Assembly: GCF_000585415.1 (NCBI RefSeq)
Contig: NZ_KK073876.1
Span: 1,423,810-1,487,809, forward strand
Direction of reading: 5' to 3'
DNA from: Sphingomonas jaspsi DSM 18422
Lineage (GTDB): Bacteria; Pseudomonadota; Alphaproteobacteria; Sphingomonadales; Sphingomonadaceae
DNA: 64,000 bases
Both the position numbers and the translations under genes were made by a program. Every line of letters starts with the position of its first letter. Position 1 is the stretch's first letter. Positions 45,317 to 54,626 of this stretch are shown here, in pieces. The notes beneath the pieces were generated by a model. It saw nothing but the letters and a program-made list of their open reading frames with translations. It did not search any database and was not told the origin of the DNA.

Positions 45317-46498
45317 ATGAGCAGGGGGGTAAGGCGTACCGACCTCAACCGGCGCTTCGGGGCCATGCTCGAACGCGCATGGGACCGCGGCGCGGCCACC
45401 CGCCCGTCGCTCGATCCCGCCGACATCATCGCCATCGCTTCGCGCAAGGAAGGCGGCCCGCCCGCCGACGGTCCGTGGCGCACGCGGCTCGACATCCTCT
45501 GCGCCGCGTTGCGGGACGAGGCCGACCTCAACCCGATCGGTCTAACCTCGGCGCATGTGCAACTGGTCAAGCTCGTCCGCGCCCGCATTCGCGCGGCGGC
45601 CTATGTCGCTCGGCATCCTGGCGCACTCGACATCCCGATCGAACGGCCGCTGGTCATCGTCGGTCAGATGCGCTCGGGCACCACGCGCATCCATCGCCTG
45701 CTGGCGTGCGATCGGGATTTCGAGGTCAATCGGCTGTTCGAACAACTCGACCCGGTGCCCCATCGCGGCATCGATCGGCGGCCCGTCAATGCGTGGATCA
45801 CCGGCAAGCTGTTCGCCCTGATGGCGCCCGAACTTTCCGCCATCCATCCGACCTCTCCGCTGGCGGCAGAGGAGGATTTCGGGCTGCATGCATTTTCGAT
45901 CTGGGGCGCCTTGTTCGAAGGCCAGTGGCGCGTGCCCAGTTTCGCCGCCCATGTCGAACAGGCCGATCCTGCCGACGTCTACCGAGATTTTGCCACGCTG
46001 CTCCGGATCAACGCCCACCGCCGTCGGCGGCCCGGACCATGGCTGCTCAAGGCCCCCCAGTTCGCGCAGGAGCTTGACGCGGTGCTGGCGGCCTTTCCCG
46101 ATGCCAGGCTGGTCGTCCTGCGTCGCCCGCCGGCCGAACTGGTCGCTTCAGGGGCCAGCCTGGTCTGGCACCACAGCCGGGTCCAGTCGGACGCCGTGAC
46201 CCGCGCGGAAATCGGCCGCGAATGGCTGCGCAAGACACGCCTGCGCGGGGAACGGATGGACGAGGCGCTGGCCCGCCATCAACGCCAGCCGCAGGTCGAA
46301 CTCGACTATGCCGATGTCTCGCGCGACTGGGCCGGCGCGGTCGACCGCATCTACCGGCTGTGCGACGGTCCGCCCGACCCGGCGACGTGGGCGCGGATGG
46401 ATCGGCTGATCGCATCGTCGACGGCCCACCACGGCCATCGCTATTCGCTCGAAGACTTCGGCCTCGACGCCGCCGCGGTCGACGCCGCTTTCGCCTGA
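45317..46498 (+). CDS. Sulfotransferase-like protein
   Basis: 393 residues. P-loop-like PAPS 5'-phosphosulfate motif VIVGQMRSGTTRIHRLLA near residue 110, and a second motif RLVVLRRPPAELVASGASL for the 3'-phosphate. This matches the prokaryotic sulfotransferase family. Acceptor unknown; the surroundings give no pathway. Its last 58 bases overlap the convergent photolyase gene; both frames look real there, since the tail of the sulfotransferase is conserved-looking (GHRYSLEDFGLD) and the overlapped end of the photolyase is a low-complexity tail. Confidence 0.83.
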   Translation: MSRGVRRTDLNRRFGAMLERAWDRGAATRPSLDPADIIAIASRKEGGPPADGPWRTRLDILCAALRDEADLNPIGLTSAHVQLVKLVRARIRAAAYVARHPGALDIPIERPLVIVGQMRSGTTRIHRLLACDRDFEVNRLFEQLDPVPHRGIDRRPVNAWITGKLFALMAPELSAIHPTSPLAAEEDFGLHAFSIWGALFEGQWRVPSFAAHVEQADPADVYRDFATLLRINAHRRRRPGPWLLKAPQFAQELDAVLAAFPDARLVVLRRPPAELVASGASLVWHHSRVQSDAVTRAEIGREWLRKTRLRGERMDEALARHQRQPQVELDYADVSRDWAGAVDRIYRLCDGPPDPATWARMDRLIASSTAHHGHRYSLEDFGLDAAAVDAAFA

Positions 46499-48045
46499 CG
46501 CGCCCAGCCGGGCTTGGCGGGCTCCAGCGTTTTCAGGAAGGCGGCGGCGCTGGCGCGATAGTCTTCGCGCTTGTCGACACTCATCCGCTCCCACGTCGCA
46601 TAGGGATTGCGAAGGCGGGCGTTGCCGCGCAGCTTGCCCTCGTTGCGCGCCAGGAAGTCCCAGTAGAGCGCGTTGAAGGGGCATGCGTCAGGTCCGACCT
46701 TCTGCTTCACATCATAGCGACAGCCCGCGCAATAATCGCTCATCCGGTCGATGTAGGCACCGCTGGCGGCATAGGGCTTCGATGCCATCCGGCCGCCGTC
46801 GGCATGCTGGCTCATGCCGATGACATTAGGCATCTCGACCCATTCATAGGCATCGGCATAGACGACGAGGAACCAGTCGCTGACCTCAGCCGGGTCCACA
46901 CCCGCCAGCATGGCGAAATTGCCCAGCACCATCAGCCGCTGGATGTGATGGGCGTAGGCATTGTCGCGCGTCGTCCGCACGCAGTCCGCAAGGCACGCCA
47001 TGTCGGTCTCGCCGGTCCAGTAGAATTCGGGCAGCGGGCGCGTCGCCTTCAGATGGTTGGCCCGGCCATAGTCGCGGCCTTCCCACCAATAGATGCCCCG
47101 GACATATTCCCGCCAGCCGATGATCTGCCGGATGAACCCCTCGGCGGCGGCGAGCGGCACGCGCCCCTTGCGATATTCTTCCTCGGCGCGCTGGCAAACC
47201 GCCAGCGGGTCAAGCAGGCCGAGGTTGATCGACGTCGACAGCAAGGCGTGGTGCATGCTGTCCTCGCCCTTCAGCATCGCATCCTGCGTCTCGCCGAAAT
47301 GCGGCAGGCGGTGGGTCAGGAAATCGTCGAGCGCCGCTTCGGCCTCCGCCGCGGTCACCGGCCAATCGAACCCGTCGAGATCGCCGAAATGATCGCCGAA
47401 CCGCGCCGCGACCAGGTCGATCACCTCGCGCGTCAGGTGATCTTTCTGGAAACGCGGCCGGTCGGGAAAGCGGGTGCCGGGCGCGGCGGCGGCGCGGTTT
47501 TCGGCGTCGTAGTTCCACTTGCCGCCCTCGAGTTTACCGTCGGCGGTCATGAGGAGGCCCGTCTTGCGCCGCATCTCGCGATAGAAAAACTCCATGCGCA
47601 GTTCGCGCCGCCCGGCCGCCCAGCCAAGGAACTCCTCGATCGAACAGAGAAAGCGCAGGTCGGGCAATATATGGACCGGCAAGCCGAACGCCTTGCTCCA
47701 CCGCTCGATCGCCTCGCGCACCCGCCATTCGCCGGCTTCGACGATGCGGATTGCGTCAGGCCGATGGCGGGCGACGGCGCGCTCCACTTCGCCCGTGAAA
47801 CTGCCGCTATTGTCGGGATCGTCGAGCGACACATAATCGACGACAAAACCGCGCGCGCGAAGTTCGTCGGCGAAATGGCGCATGGCCGAAAAGATGAGCG
47901 CGATCTTCTGCTGATGATGGCGGACGTAGGTCGCCTCGTCCCACACCTCCATCATCAGAACGACGGTGTCGGCGGGATCGCAGCCATCGAGGCTGGCGAT
48001 TGAGTGGCTAAGCTGGTCGCCGAGGATGGGCACGAGCACGGTCAT
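46441..48045 (-). CDS. Fe-S bacterial cryptochrome / (6-4) photolyase (PhrB-like)
   Basis: 534 residues. Photolyase/cryptochrome-related family of the FeS-BCP type: N-terminal Rossmann-like domain (VPILGDQLSHSIASL...VVLMMEVWDEATYVRHHQQK) and a helical FAD domain (YAHHIQRLMVLGNFAMLAGVDP). All four iron-sulfur ligands are present: Cys351, Cys439 and Cys442 (YCAGC), Cys455, with the same spacings as Agrobacterium PhrB (350, 438, 441, 454). Repairs (6-4) photoproducts in light in that family. The last 30 residues are a Ser/Ala-rich tail. Confidence 0.92.
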   Translation of the reverse strand: MTVLVPILGDQLSHSIASLDGCDPADTVVLMMEVWDEATYVRHHQQKIALIFSAMRHFADELRARGFVVDYVSLDDPDNSGSFTGEVERAVARHRPDAIRIVEAGEWRVREAIERWSKAFGLPVHILPDLRFLCSIEEFLGWAAGRRELRMEFFYREMRRKTGLLMTADGKLEGGKWNYDAENRAAAAPGTRFPDRPRFQKDHLTREVIDLVAARFGDHFGDLDGFDWPVTAAEAEAALDDFLTHRLPHFGETQDAMLKGEDSMHHALLSTSINLGLLDPLAVCQRAEEEYRKGRVPLAAAEGFIRQIIGWREYVRGIYWWEGRDYGRANHLKATRPLPEFYWTGETDMACLADCVRTTRDNAYAHHIQRLMVLGNFAMLAGVDPAEVSDWFLVVYADAYEWVEMPNVIGMSQHADGGRMASKPYAASGAYIDRMSDYCAGCRYDVKQKVGPDACPFNALYWDFLARNEGKLRGNARLRNPYATWERMSVDKREDYRASAAAFLKTLEPAKPGWARQAKAASTAAASRPKSSSE

Positions 48046-48068
48046 GTGCGGCCCAACGCGCGAGAAGG

Positions 48069-50237
48069 CTAAACGAAACTATAGGGGTCGACGTCGACCG
48101 CGACACGCACCTTGTGGCTCCATTCCAACTTCCCCAGCCAGTCGCGGATGACGTCCTGAACGTCCAGTTTGCGCTCGGCATGGACCAGCAGGCGCTGGCG
48201 ATGGCGGCCGCGCAGCATGGCGAGCGGGGCGGGGGCGGGCCCGAAGACCGCCATGCCGTCGATCTTCGGTGCGGCGTTGCCGATGCGCTTGGCGACGCCT
48301 TCGGCCTCCGCCTTGTCCTCGGCCGATACGATGATCGCCGCCAGCCGACCGAACGGCGGCATCGCCGCTTCGCGCCGCGCTTCCGTCTCCGCGGCGTAGA
48401 AGCCCGGCGCATCGCCCGACACCAGCGCCTCAATCACCGGCGCCGACGGGTCATGGGTCTGGACCAGCACACGGCCCGGCTTGTCGCCGCGCCCGGCGCG
48501 CCCCGCGACCTGCTGGATCTGCTGGAAGCTGCGCTCGGCCGCGCGCAGGTCGCCGCCCTGCAGGCCAAGGTCCGCATCGACCACGCCGACCAGCGTCAGG
48601 TTGGGGAAGTGATAGCCCTTGGTAATCAGCTGGGTGCCGACGACGATGTCGATCTCCTGCGCCTCCATCGCCCGCACGAATTCCGCGGCGCGGGCAGGGG
48701 ACCAGATGGTGTCGCTGGTCACCACAGCGGTGCGCGCCTCGGGGAACAGTGCCGCCACCTCGTCGGCGATACGTTCGACGCCGGGACCGCAGGCGACCAG
48801 GCTGTCCTCGTCACCGCATTCCGGGCATTGCTTAGGCGGCGGCATGACATGGCCGCAATGGTGGCAGGCCAGCCGGTGCATCAGCCGGTGCTCGACCATC
48901 CAGGCAGTGCAGTTGGGGCACTGGAAACGGTGCCCGCAGGTTCGGCACAGCGTCAGCGGCGCGAAGCCGCGGCGATTGAGGAACAGCAGCGACTGCTCGC
49001 CCGCGTCCAGATTGGCCTGAAGCTCCGCGACCAGGCTCGGCGCCAGCCAGCGCCCGCGCGGAGGCGGGTCCTGCGTCATGTCGATGGCGCGCAGTTCGGG
49101 CATTTCCGCAACCCCGTGCCGCTCGGTCAGCTTGACCTCGCGATAGCGGCCGATGTCGACCATATGGCGGGTCTCGATCGCGGGCGTCGCGCTCGCGAGG
49201 ATGACCGGAATTTCCTCGAAATGGCCGCGCATCACCGCCACGTCGCGGGCGTGATACTGGACCCCTTCTTCCTGCTTGAAGCTCGTCTCATGCGCCTCGT
49301 CGACGACGATCAGGCCGAGGTCGCGGTAGGGCAGGAAAAGGCTGGAGCGCGCGCCCACCACCACCTTGGCCTCGCCGCTGACGATCGCCCGCCACGCCCG
49401 GCGCCGCTGGGAGGAGCGAAGGTCGCTGTGCCACGCCACCGGCTCACAGCCGAAGCGCGCGGTGAAGCGCGACAGGAAGGGCTCGGTCAGCGCGATTTCG
49501 GGCAGCATCACCAGCACCTGCCGGTCCTGCCGCAGCGCCTCGGCGATCGCTTCGAAATAGACTTCGGTCTTGCCCGAACCGGTAACCCCGTCGAGCAGGA
49601 TCGGGTCGAAGCCCTTTCCGATCGCGCCGGTCAGGCTGGCGGCCGCGGCGGTCTGCTCGTCGTTCAAGGTTGGCGGCGCGAACTCGGGGTCGGGCAGGGG
49701 GAAGGGCAGGTCGGCATCGACCTCGATCCGATCCAGCGCCCCGGCATGGACCAGCCCGCGCATCACGGCTTCGCTGACCCCGGCATGATCCGCCAGTTCG
49801 CGCACCGTGCCCTGCCGCCCTTCCAGCCGCTGCAACGCCTGTTCGCGCTGCGGCGTCATGCGCGGCGGGATGAGGCCGGTGGCGCGATATTCGATCATCG
49901 TCCGTCCGCCTTCGAGCGCCGAGGACGAGGGCATGATCATCCGCAGCACGGCGGCGAGCGGGGAAAGATAATAGTCTGCCGTCCATTCGGCCAATCGCCG
50001 CAGCGGCGCGGCAACCGGGGGCACGTCCACCAGCCCGGCGAGCGGCCGCAAGCGATTATCGCCGACCTCTTCGGACGGCAGCCGCTCCGCCTCCCACGCC
50101 ACGCCCAGCAGCTGGCGCGGCCCCAGCGGCGCGACGACCACGCTGCCCGGTTCGACGACCATGCCGTCGGGCACGCGATAGTCCAATGGACCGAGCGCGG
50201 CGTTAAGCGTGACGACCCTTGCGCGTGGTAGGGGCAC
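48069..50237 (-). CDS. priA: Primosomal replication restart helicase PriA
   Basis: 722 residues. N-terminal 3'BD, helicase Walker A DGVTGSGKTEVY, DEAH box VVDEAHETSF, zinc region with four CxxC-type pairs (LCRTCGHRFQCPNC, CHHCG, CPECG), and helicase motif VI QVAGRAGRGDKPG. It reloads the replisome at stalled forks. Co-oriented with the photolyase gene 23 bases downstream and with purC upstream (gap nine bases). Confidence 0.97.
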   Translation of the reverse strand: MPLPRARVVTLNAALGPLDYRVPDGMVVEPGSVVVAPLGPRQLLGVAWEAERLPSEEVGDNRLRPLAGLVDVPPVAAPLRRLAEWTADYYLSPLAAVLRMIMPSSSALEGGRTMIEYRATGLIPPRMTPQREQALQRLEGRQGTVRELADHAGVSEAVMRGLVHAGALDRIEVDADLPFPLPDPEFAPPTLNDEQTAAAASLTGAIGKGFDPILLDGVTGSGKTEVYFEAIAEALRQDRQVLVMLPEIALTEPFLSRFTARFGCEPVAWHSDLRSSQRRRAWRAIVSGEAKVVVGARSSLFLPYRDLGLIVVDEAHETSFKQEEGVQYHARDVAVMRGHFEEIPVILASATPAIETRHMVDIGRYREVKLTERHGVAEMPELRAIDMTQDPPPRGRWLAPSLVAELQANLDAGEQSLLFLNRRGFAPLTLCRTCGHRFQCPNCTAWMVEHRLMHRLACHHCGHVMPPPKQCPECGDEDSLVACGPGVERIADEVAALFPEARTAVVTSDTIWSPARAAEFVRAMEAQEIDIVVGTQLITKGYHFPNLTLVGVVDADLGLQGGDLRAAERSFQQIQQVAGRAGRGDKPGRVLVQTHDPSAPVIEALVSGDAPGFYAAETEARREAAMPPFGRLAAIIVSAEDKAEAEGVAKRIGNAAPKIDGMAVFGPAPAPLAMLRGRHRQRLLVHAERKLDVQDVIRDWLGKLEWSHKVRVAVDVDPYSFV

Positions 50238-50246
50238 TAGCGCCCC

Positions 50247-51029
50247 TTACTTGCCGCGCTTCTTGCGGTGGCTGTCGAGGTCGAGCACCGGATTGTCGTC
50301 GCCTTCTTCCGGCAGCAGGCCGAGACGGCGGGCGACTTCCTGGTAGGCGCCTTCGACATTGCCGAGGTCCTGGCGGAAGCGATCCTTGTCGAGCTTTTCG
50401 TTCGACTTCATGTCCCACAGGCGGCAGCCATCGGGGCTGATCTCGTCGGCCAGAATGATGCGCGCATAGTCGTTTTCCCACACCCGGCCGAACTCCAGCT
50501 TGAAGTCGATCAGGCGGATGCCGATGCCCGCGAACAGCCCGCACATGAAGTCGTTCACGCGGATCGCCATGTCGGCGATGTCGTTCATCTCGTCCTGGCT
50601 GGCCCAGCCGAAGCAGGCGATATGTTCGTCGGCGATCATCGGATCGCCCAGCGCATCGTCCTTGTAATAATATTCGATGATCGTGCGCGGCAGTTGCGTG
50701 CCTTCCTCGATGCCCAGCCGCTTCGACAGCGATCCGGCCGCGACGTTGCGCACGACGACCTCGATCGGCACGATCTCGACCTGGCGGATCAACTGTTCGC
50801 GCATGTTGATGCGGCGGATGAAGTGGGTGGGGATGCCGATCGTCTGCAGCGAGGTGAAGATATATTCGCTGATGCGATTGTTGAGCACGCCCTTGCCCGC
50901 GATGGTGCCGCGCTTCTGCGCGTTAAACGCGGTCGCGTCGTCCTTGAAATACTGGATCAGCGTGCCGGGTTCGGGACCCTCGTAAAGGATCTTGGCCTTG
51001 CCTTCGTAGATCTGGCGGCGACGGGACAT
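50247..51029 (-). CDS. purC: SAICAR synthase PurC
   Basis: 260 residues. Phosphoribosylaminoimidazole-succinocarboxamide synthase of purine biosynthesis: ATP + CAIR + aspartate give SAICAR. Typical motifs: [68 protein letters not shown], and [10 protein letters not shown] Lys/Arg-rich C-terminus closes the protein. Transcribed with priA. Confidence 0.97.
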   Translation of the reverse strand: MSRRRQIYEGKAKILYEGPEPGTLIQYFKDDATAFNAQKRGTIAGKGVLNNRISEYIFTSLQTIGIPTHFIRRINMREQLIRQVEIVPIEVVVRNVAAGSLSKRLGIEEGTQLPRTIIEYYYKDDALGDPMIADEHIACFGWASQDEMNDIADMAIRVNDFMCGLFAGIGIRLIDFKLEFGRVWENDYARIILADEISPDGCRLWDMKSNEKLDKDRFRQDLGNVEGAYQEVARRLGLLPEEGDDNPVLDLDSHRKKRGK

Positions 51030-51122
51030 GCTGGGGAAGACTCCGTGACGGAAACGAATGAGGGGCGGCTATAGGCGAGCCGCCCCCGCATCGCAATCGA
51101 ACTGCCGCCCAGGGCGGCGGCG

Positions 51123-53948
51123 TTACTTGGCGGTGCTGCGAACGTGGACCAGCCGCACCTTCGCCGGGTCCAGATATTTGACCGCCAGCGCCTGCAGTTC
51201 CTTGCCCGTCAGGGCCTGGTAGACTTGCTTGCGGGTGCGGAAGCGGTCGAGGCGGTCGGCCTCGCTCTGCGCCTGGGCGACGAATGTCATCCAGGTTCCA
51301 TTTTCTCGGTCGGTCTTGGCGATCTGTTCGAGCAGCGGGTTGCGGGCGCGCAGCAGCAGGTCGTCGGCCGCCGGCCTGGCACGGAGCTGCTTCACCGCGT
51401 CGATCACCGCCTTTTCGACTTCGCCGATCCGGTCGGGTGCGACCACCGTTGCGACCGAAAAGGTGCCATAGCCGTCGAACACGTCGGACATCGCGCTGGT
51501 CACCGACACGCCGTAGGACGCGCCCAGCTTTTCGCGGACGCTGTCGGTCAGCATCAGCTCCAGCACCTGCGCCAGCATATTCATCCCCGCTTCCTCGCGA
51601 TAATTGCGATCGTCGGTCGTCGGCCAAAATGATGCTGAGATGGCCTGGTCGGCCGGCCCGTCATGTGTCAGTTCGATCGGCGCCTTGTCGGCGCGGAAGG
51701 AAAGCTTGCGTGCAGCCGAATAGTCGGGCTCGGCCGCGGCCCGAGCTGGGAGGGCGCCGAAGCTCTGCGCCACCGCGGCGAACGCCTTGTCCTCGTCGAT
51801 ATCGCCGACGATGCCGATTTCGATCGGCGCGGTCGCGACGATCGGTGCCAGCGCGGCCTTGGCCTCGCCAAGGTTGCGCGCGGCAAGCACGCTGGAATCG
51901 GGGATGCCGACCCGCCAGTCGTTTGTCAGCAATGCGTTGGCCTTGGTCTGGAGCACGCTTTGCGCCTGCGACCGCAGCTGCTTGTCGATTACGGGCACGA
52001 TGTTGGCCCACTGGCTGGCGGCTTCGGGCCGGAAGCCGGGATCGATCATATAGGCGGCGCTGACCTTCAACTGGGTGCCAAGGTCGGCGGCGGTGGTCTG
52101 GCCTGCCGCCACGATCGCGTCGTCGCCCAGCGCGACGCCCGGGCTGACCACCTTGCCGGCCATCAGCGTCCGCAATTCTTCCAGCGAATGCTTCGACGTT
52201 CCGCCGATCGCCGACAGGACGGTCAGTTCGAAGCCCAGGCCCGGCTTGTCGGCGGGCAGTGCCAGCAGGCCGCCGTCCATCCGGACGCTGTAACGCACCT
52301 TGCCGGCTTCGAAGTCGGTCTTGCGGATGTTCAACCGGACATTGTTCGCAAATCGGATGGTGCGGATGCCAAGATCGGCAATGCGCTTGTCCTCGACCAC
52401 CGTGCCGGCAGGCCCGAAACTGTCGTAGGCGAAGGCCAGCGCGCTTTCCGCGGCCGGTTTTGCCACCGCGACCTTCTGGCTGGCGGCGAACTGCGCGGCG
52501 ATGGTCGCGGGTTCGATGGTGGCCTTGTCGCTGATGTGGATCAGCGGCTGGCTGCCCGTCCACAGCCGGCGGAAGGCGGCATTGACCTCGTCCAGCGTCA
52601 CCGTGGGCGCGATCCGGTTGAAATTCTCCAGCCGCCATGCCGGCGTCGTGACGAAATCGGGCTCGCCGACCGTGTTCAGGATGGCGTCGGCCAGCGCTGC
52701 GCTTTCGCGGCTGTTGGCCTGTTCGGCCTGCGTGCGAACCGCCGTACCGGCTTCCGCGATCTGGCGGGTCAGTTCGGCCTGGGTGAAGCCGAATTCCTTT
52801 GCCCGGCGAATTTCCTGTTCGGCCGTGGCCAGCGCCTGCGACCAGTCGCCGTCCTTGGCGATGATCGCCAGGCTGCTGACCAACGCGGCATTCTCAAGGT
52901 CCTGGTTCGACGAAAAGGCGGTAATGAACGGCGACGCCGGCGCATTGACGATCCGCGTCAGGCGCTTGCTGAAGATGGCGTTGGCTACTCCTTCCACCAG
53001 CTTGCGGCGACGATCGGCCTGCGTGTCGGCGGGGTTGTCCCAAGGCCGGGTGACCGCGAGTTGGGCGCGGGTCGGGACGGCCGGGTCGACGAAGGTGTCG
53101 ATCGACAGGGCGCGAGCATGATCGACCTTGCCGAACGGCAGCGGCGCGCCGGCCGGGCCGACGCCCTTCCAGTCGGCGAACTTTGCCTTGATCTTCGCCT
53201 CGATCTCCGCCGGGTCGGCGTCGCCGACGAAAACCAGCGTGGCGTTCTCCGGCCGGTAGTAGCGGCGGTATAGCGCCTTGATCCGCTCGGCAGGCGCGGT
53301 CTTCAGCACCTCTTCGGTGCCGATCGGCAGGCGGTTGGCGTAAGGCGCTTGCGGCGCGATGAAGCCCAGCTGGTCGACGATCTGGCGCAGCTGGAAACCG
53401 TCGCGACTGCGCCTTTCGCCCAGAATAACGCCGCGCTCGCGATCGACCGCCGCCGGAGCGAAGCTGACTTCGCTCGCCGTTTCGCGCAGCAGGAACAGCG
53501 CCGTGTCGACGCGCGCGGCGTCCGCTTCGGGCAGGTCGAGCATGTAGGTCGTGTTGTCGAAACCGGTCGACGCATTGGTGTCCGGACCGAAGGCCAGCCC
53601 TTGGCGCTCCAGGATCTTGACCATGTCGCCTTCGGCCACATGGGTGCTGCCGTTGAACGCCATATGTTCGATGAAATGGGCGAGGCCGCGCTCGTTTTCG
53701 GCTTCGGCCAGCGATCCGAATTCGAAGCGAAGGCGTACGACGGCGGCGCCCTTGGGCGTGGCGTTGCGCATGATCGCGTAGCGCATGCCGTTGGGCAGGC
53801 GGCCTAGCTTGATCGACGGATCGGCGGGAACGTCGGTGGTGGCGATGCCCCAGCCGTTGGCCGATTGCGCCTCGGCCGCGGCGGGGATTGCGATGGCAAG
53901 CGCCGCGACGGCGGCCAGCAGGTGACGACAGGATCGGGCGCGGGCCAT
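51123..53948 (-). CDS. M16 family zinc peptidase, exported
   Basis: 941 residues from ATG 53948; an in-frame ATG at 53963 adds five residues without improving the signal peptide. Signal peptide ARSCRHLLAAVAALAIAIPAAAEA. Two M16 halves: the N-terminal inverzincin motif H-x2-E-H (HFIEHMAFNGS) with the distal Glu about 77 residues on, and a C-terminal inactive-type copy (about 530-930). Periplasmic insulinase/pitrilysin-type protease degrading short peptides. The 93-base gap to purC has no obvious hairpin. Confidence 0.93.
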   Translation of the reverse strand: MARARSCRHLLAAVAALAIAIPAAAEAQSANGWGIATTDVPADPSIKLGRLPNGMRYAIMRNATPKGAAVVRLRFEFGSLAEAENERGLAHFIEHMAFNGSTHVAEGDMVKILERQGLAFGPDTNASTGFDNTTYMLDLPEADAARVDTALFLLRETASEVSFAPAAVDRERGVILGERRSRDGFQLRQIVDQLGFIAPQAPYANRLPIGTEEVLKTAPAERIKALYRRYYRPENATLVFVGDADPAEIEAKIKAKFADWKGVGPAGAPLPFGKVDHARALSIDTFVDPAVPTRAQLAVTRPWDNPADTQADRRRKLVEGVANAIFSKRLTRIVNAPASPFITAFSSNQDLENAALVSSLAIIAKDGDWSQALATAEQEIRRAKEFGFTQAELTRQIAEAGTAVRTQAEQANSRESAALADAILNTVGEPDFVTTPAWRLENFNRIAPTVTLDEVNAAFRRLWTGSQPLIHISDKATIEPATIAAQFAASQKVAVAKPAAESALAFAYDSFGPAGTVVEDKRIADLGIRTIRFANNVRLNIRKTDFEAGKVRYSVRMDGGLLALPADKPGLGFELTVLSAIGGTSKHSLEELRTLMAGKVVSPGVALGDDAIVAAGQTTAADLGTQLKVSAAYMIDPGFRPEAASQWANIVPVIDKQLRSQAQSVLQTKANALLTNDWRVGIPDSSVLAARNLGEAKAALAPIVATAPIEIGIVGDIDEDKAFAAVAQSFGALPARAAAEPDYSAARKLSFRADKAPIELTHDGPADQAISASFWPTTDDRNYREEAGMNMLAQVLELMLTDSVREKLGASYGVSVTSAMSDVFDGYGTFSVATVVAPDRIGEVEKAVIDAVKQLRARPAADDLLLRARNPLLEQIAKTDRENGTWMTFVAQAQSEADRLDRFRTRKQVYQALTGKELQALAVKYLDPAKVRLVHVRSTAK

Positions 53949-54127
53949 TGGGAAACCTCTCAACCTTGGGGATCGAGAGGGGGTGAAGGCCGGCCGGGCC
54001 TTACACTATGCGCAGCCGACGAACGGCCTTCGCACTTCGACCAACGGCGGCTTGACGGTCAGGGAGGCAGGCGGGGAAGCGGCAACGCGGGGCAAGTCGG
54101 CGCTGCCGCTTTCGTCCGTCGGGCGGG

Positions 54128-54292
54128 TCAGCAATGGCCGCAATCCGCCATGCGTTCGGCACGGGCGCGGCTCCACGGCGTATCGACCGACCGCGCGCCG
54201 AGGCCGCGAAGCCCGTCGATCAGCGCTTCGCCGATCAGCCTGAGGCCGAGCGAGAAGCTGTCGGGGCGGTTGTGGTTCACGGGATGCATCAT
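54128..54292 (-). CDS. Tiny conserved-looking protein (54 aa), Cys/His-rich end
   Basis: 54 residues from ATG 54292 (54289 in frame is a second ATG). Ribosome site AGGAAAGGAGG ends six bases before the ATG. The sequence has an amphipathic helix (SFSLGLRLIGEALIDGLRGLGA) and ends ERMADCGHC. It lies 24 bases downstream of another 54-residue gene on the same strand. No family is recognised; a small stress or LysR-regulated protein is a guess. Confidence 0.6.
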   Translation of the reverse strand: MMHPVNHNRPDSFSLGLRLIGEALIDGLRGLGARSVDTPWSRARAERMADCGHC

Positions 54293-54316
54293 GGTCTTCC
54301 TCCTTTCCTCGAGGGT

Positions 54317-54481
54317 TCACAGGCCGCGCGGATGGCGGCGGTTGATGGTCCAGGGCGCACGAAACTGGATGTCGTGGAGCGCGGCGAAACCCGACATGAT
54401 CGTCGACCCGAAGGCGGCGATCGCCTTGTTCAGTTCCGCGCGGCCAGCCTGGTAGTCGCGATCGAACATCTCATCACGCAT
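54317..54481 (-). CDS. Tiny conserved-looking protein (54 aa)
   Basis: 54 residues from ATG 54481, preceded by a perfect AAAAGGAGG with five-base spacing. Its sequence (MRDEMFDRDYQAGRAELNKA..., FGSTIMSGFAALHDIQF) is helical, basic at the end, with no cysteine. It is divergent from the LysR gene at 54627 with 145 bases between, the classic target layout. Together with the next tiny gene it forms a probable two-gene unit. Function unknown. Confidence 0.65.
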   Translation of the reverse strand: MRDEMFDRDYQAGRAELNKAIAAFGSTIMSGFAALHDIQFRAPWTINRRHPRGL

Positions 54482-54626
54482 GACGTCCTCCTTTTTTGCG
54501 ATAGCGCCGGCGGCGGGCTTGATGGGGAGAGGGCACCGCCGGCGCTGATCCCCATTTATGGTTTCGCAGCCGTCACGGCCAATGGAATGATGGACATGAT
54601 CCATAAGTTGGACTTATGATGTCGGG
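54482..54626. promoter_or_regulatory. Divergent regulatory region tiny genes / LysR
   Basis: 145 bases between two divergent starts. ATGGACATGATCCATAAGTTGGACTTATG (54588-54616, given in parts as ATGGACATGATCCAT and AAGTTGGACTTATG) contains the imperfect palindrome ATAAGT-TGG-ACTTAT, a plausible LysR operator with T-N11-A like spacing. Assignment is by position and symmetry. Confidence 0.5.

Noticed and set aside
45542..46018. Minus-strand frame inside the sulfotransferase gene
   Set aside because: Shadow of a P-loop gene with clear PAPS motifs; no ribosome site or domain on the minus strand.
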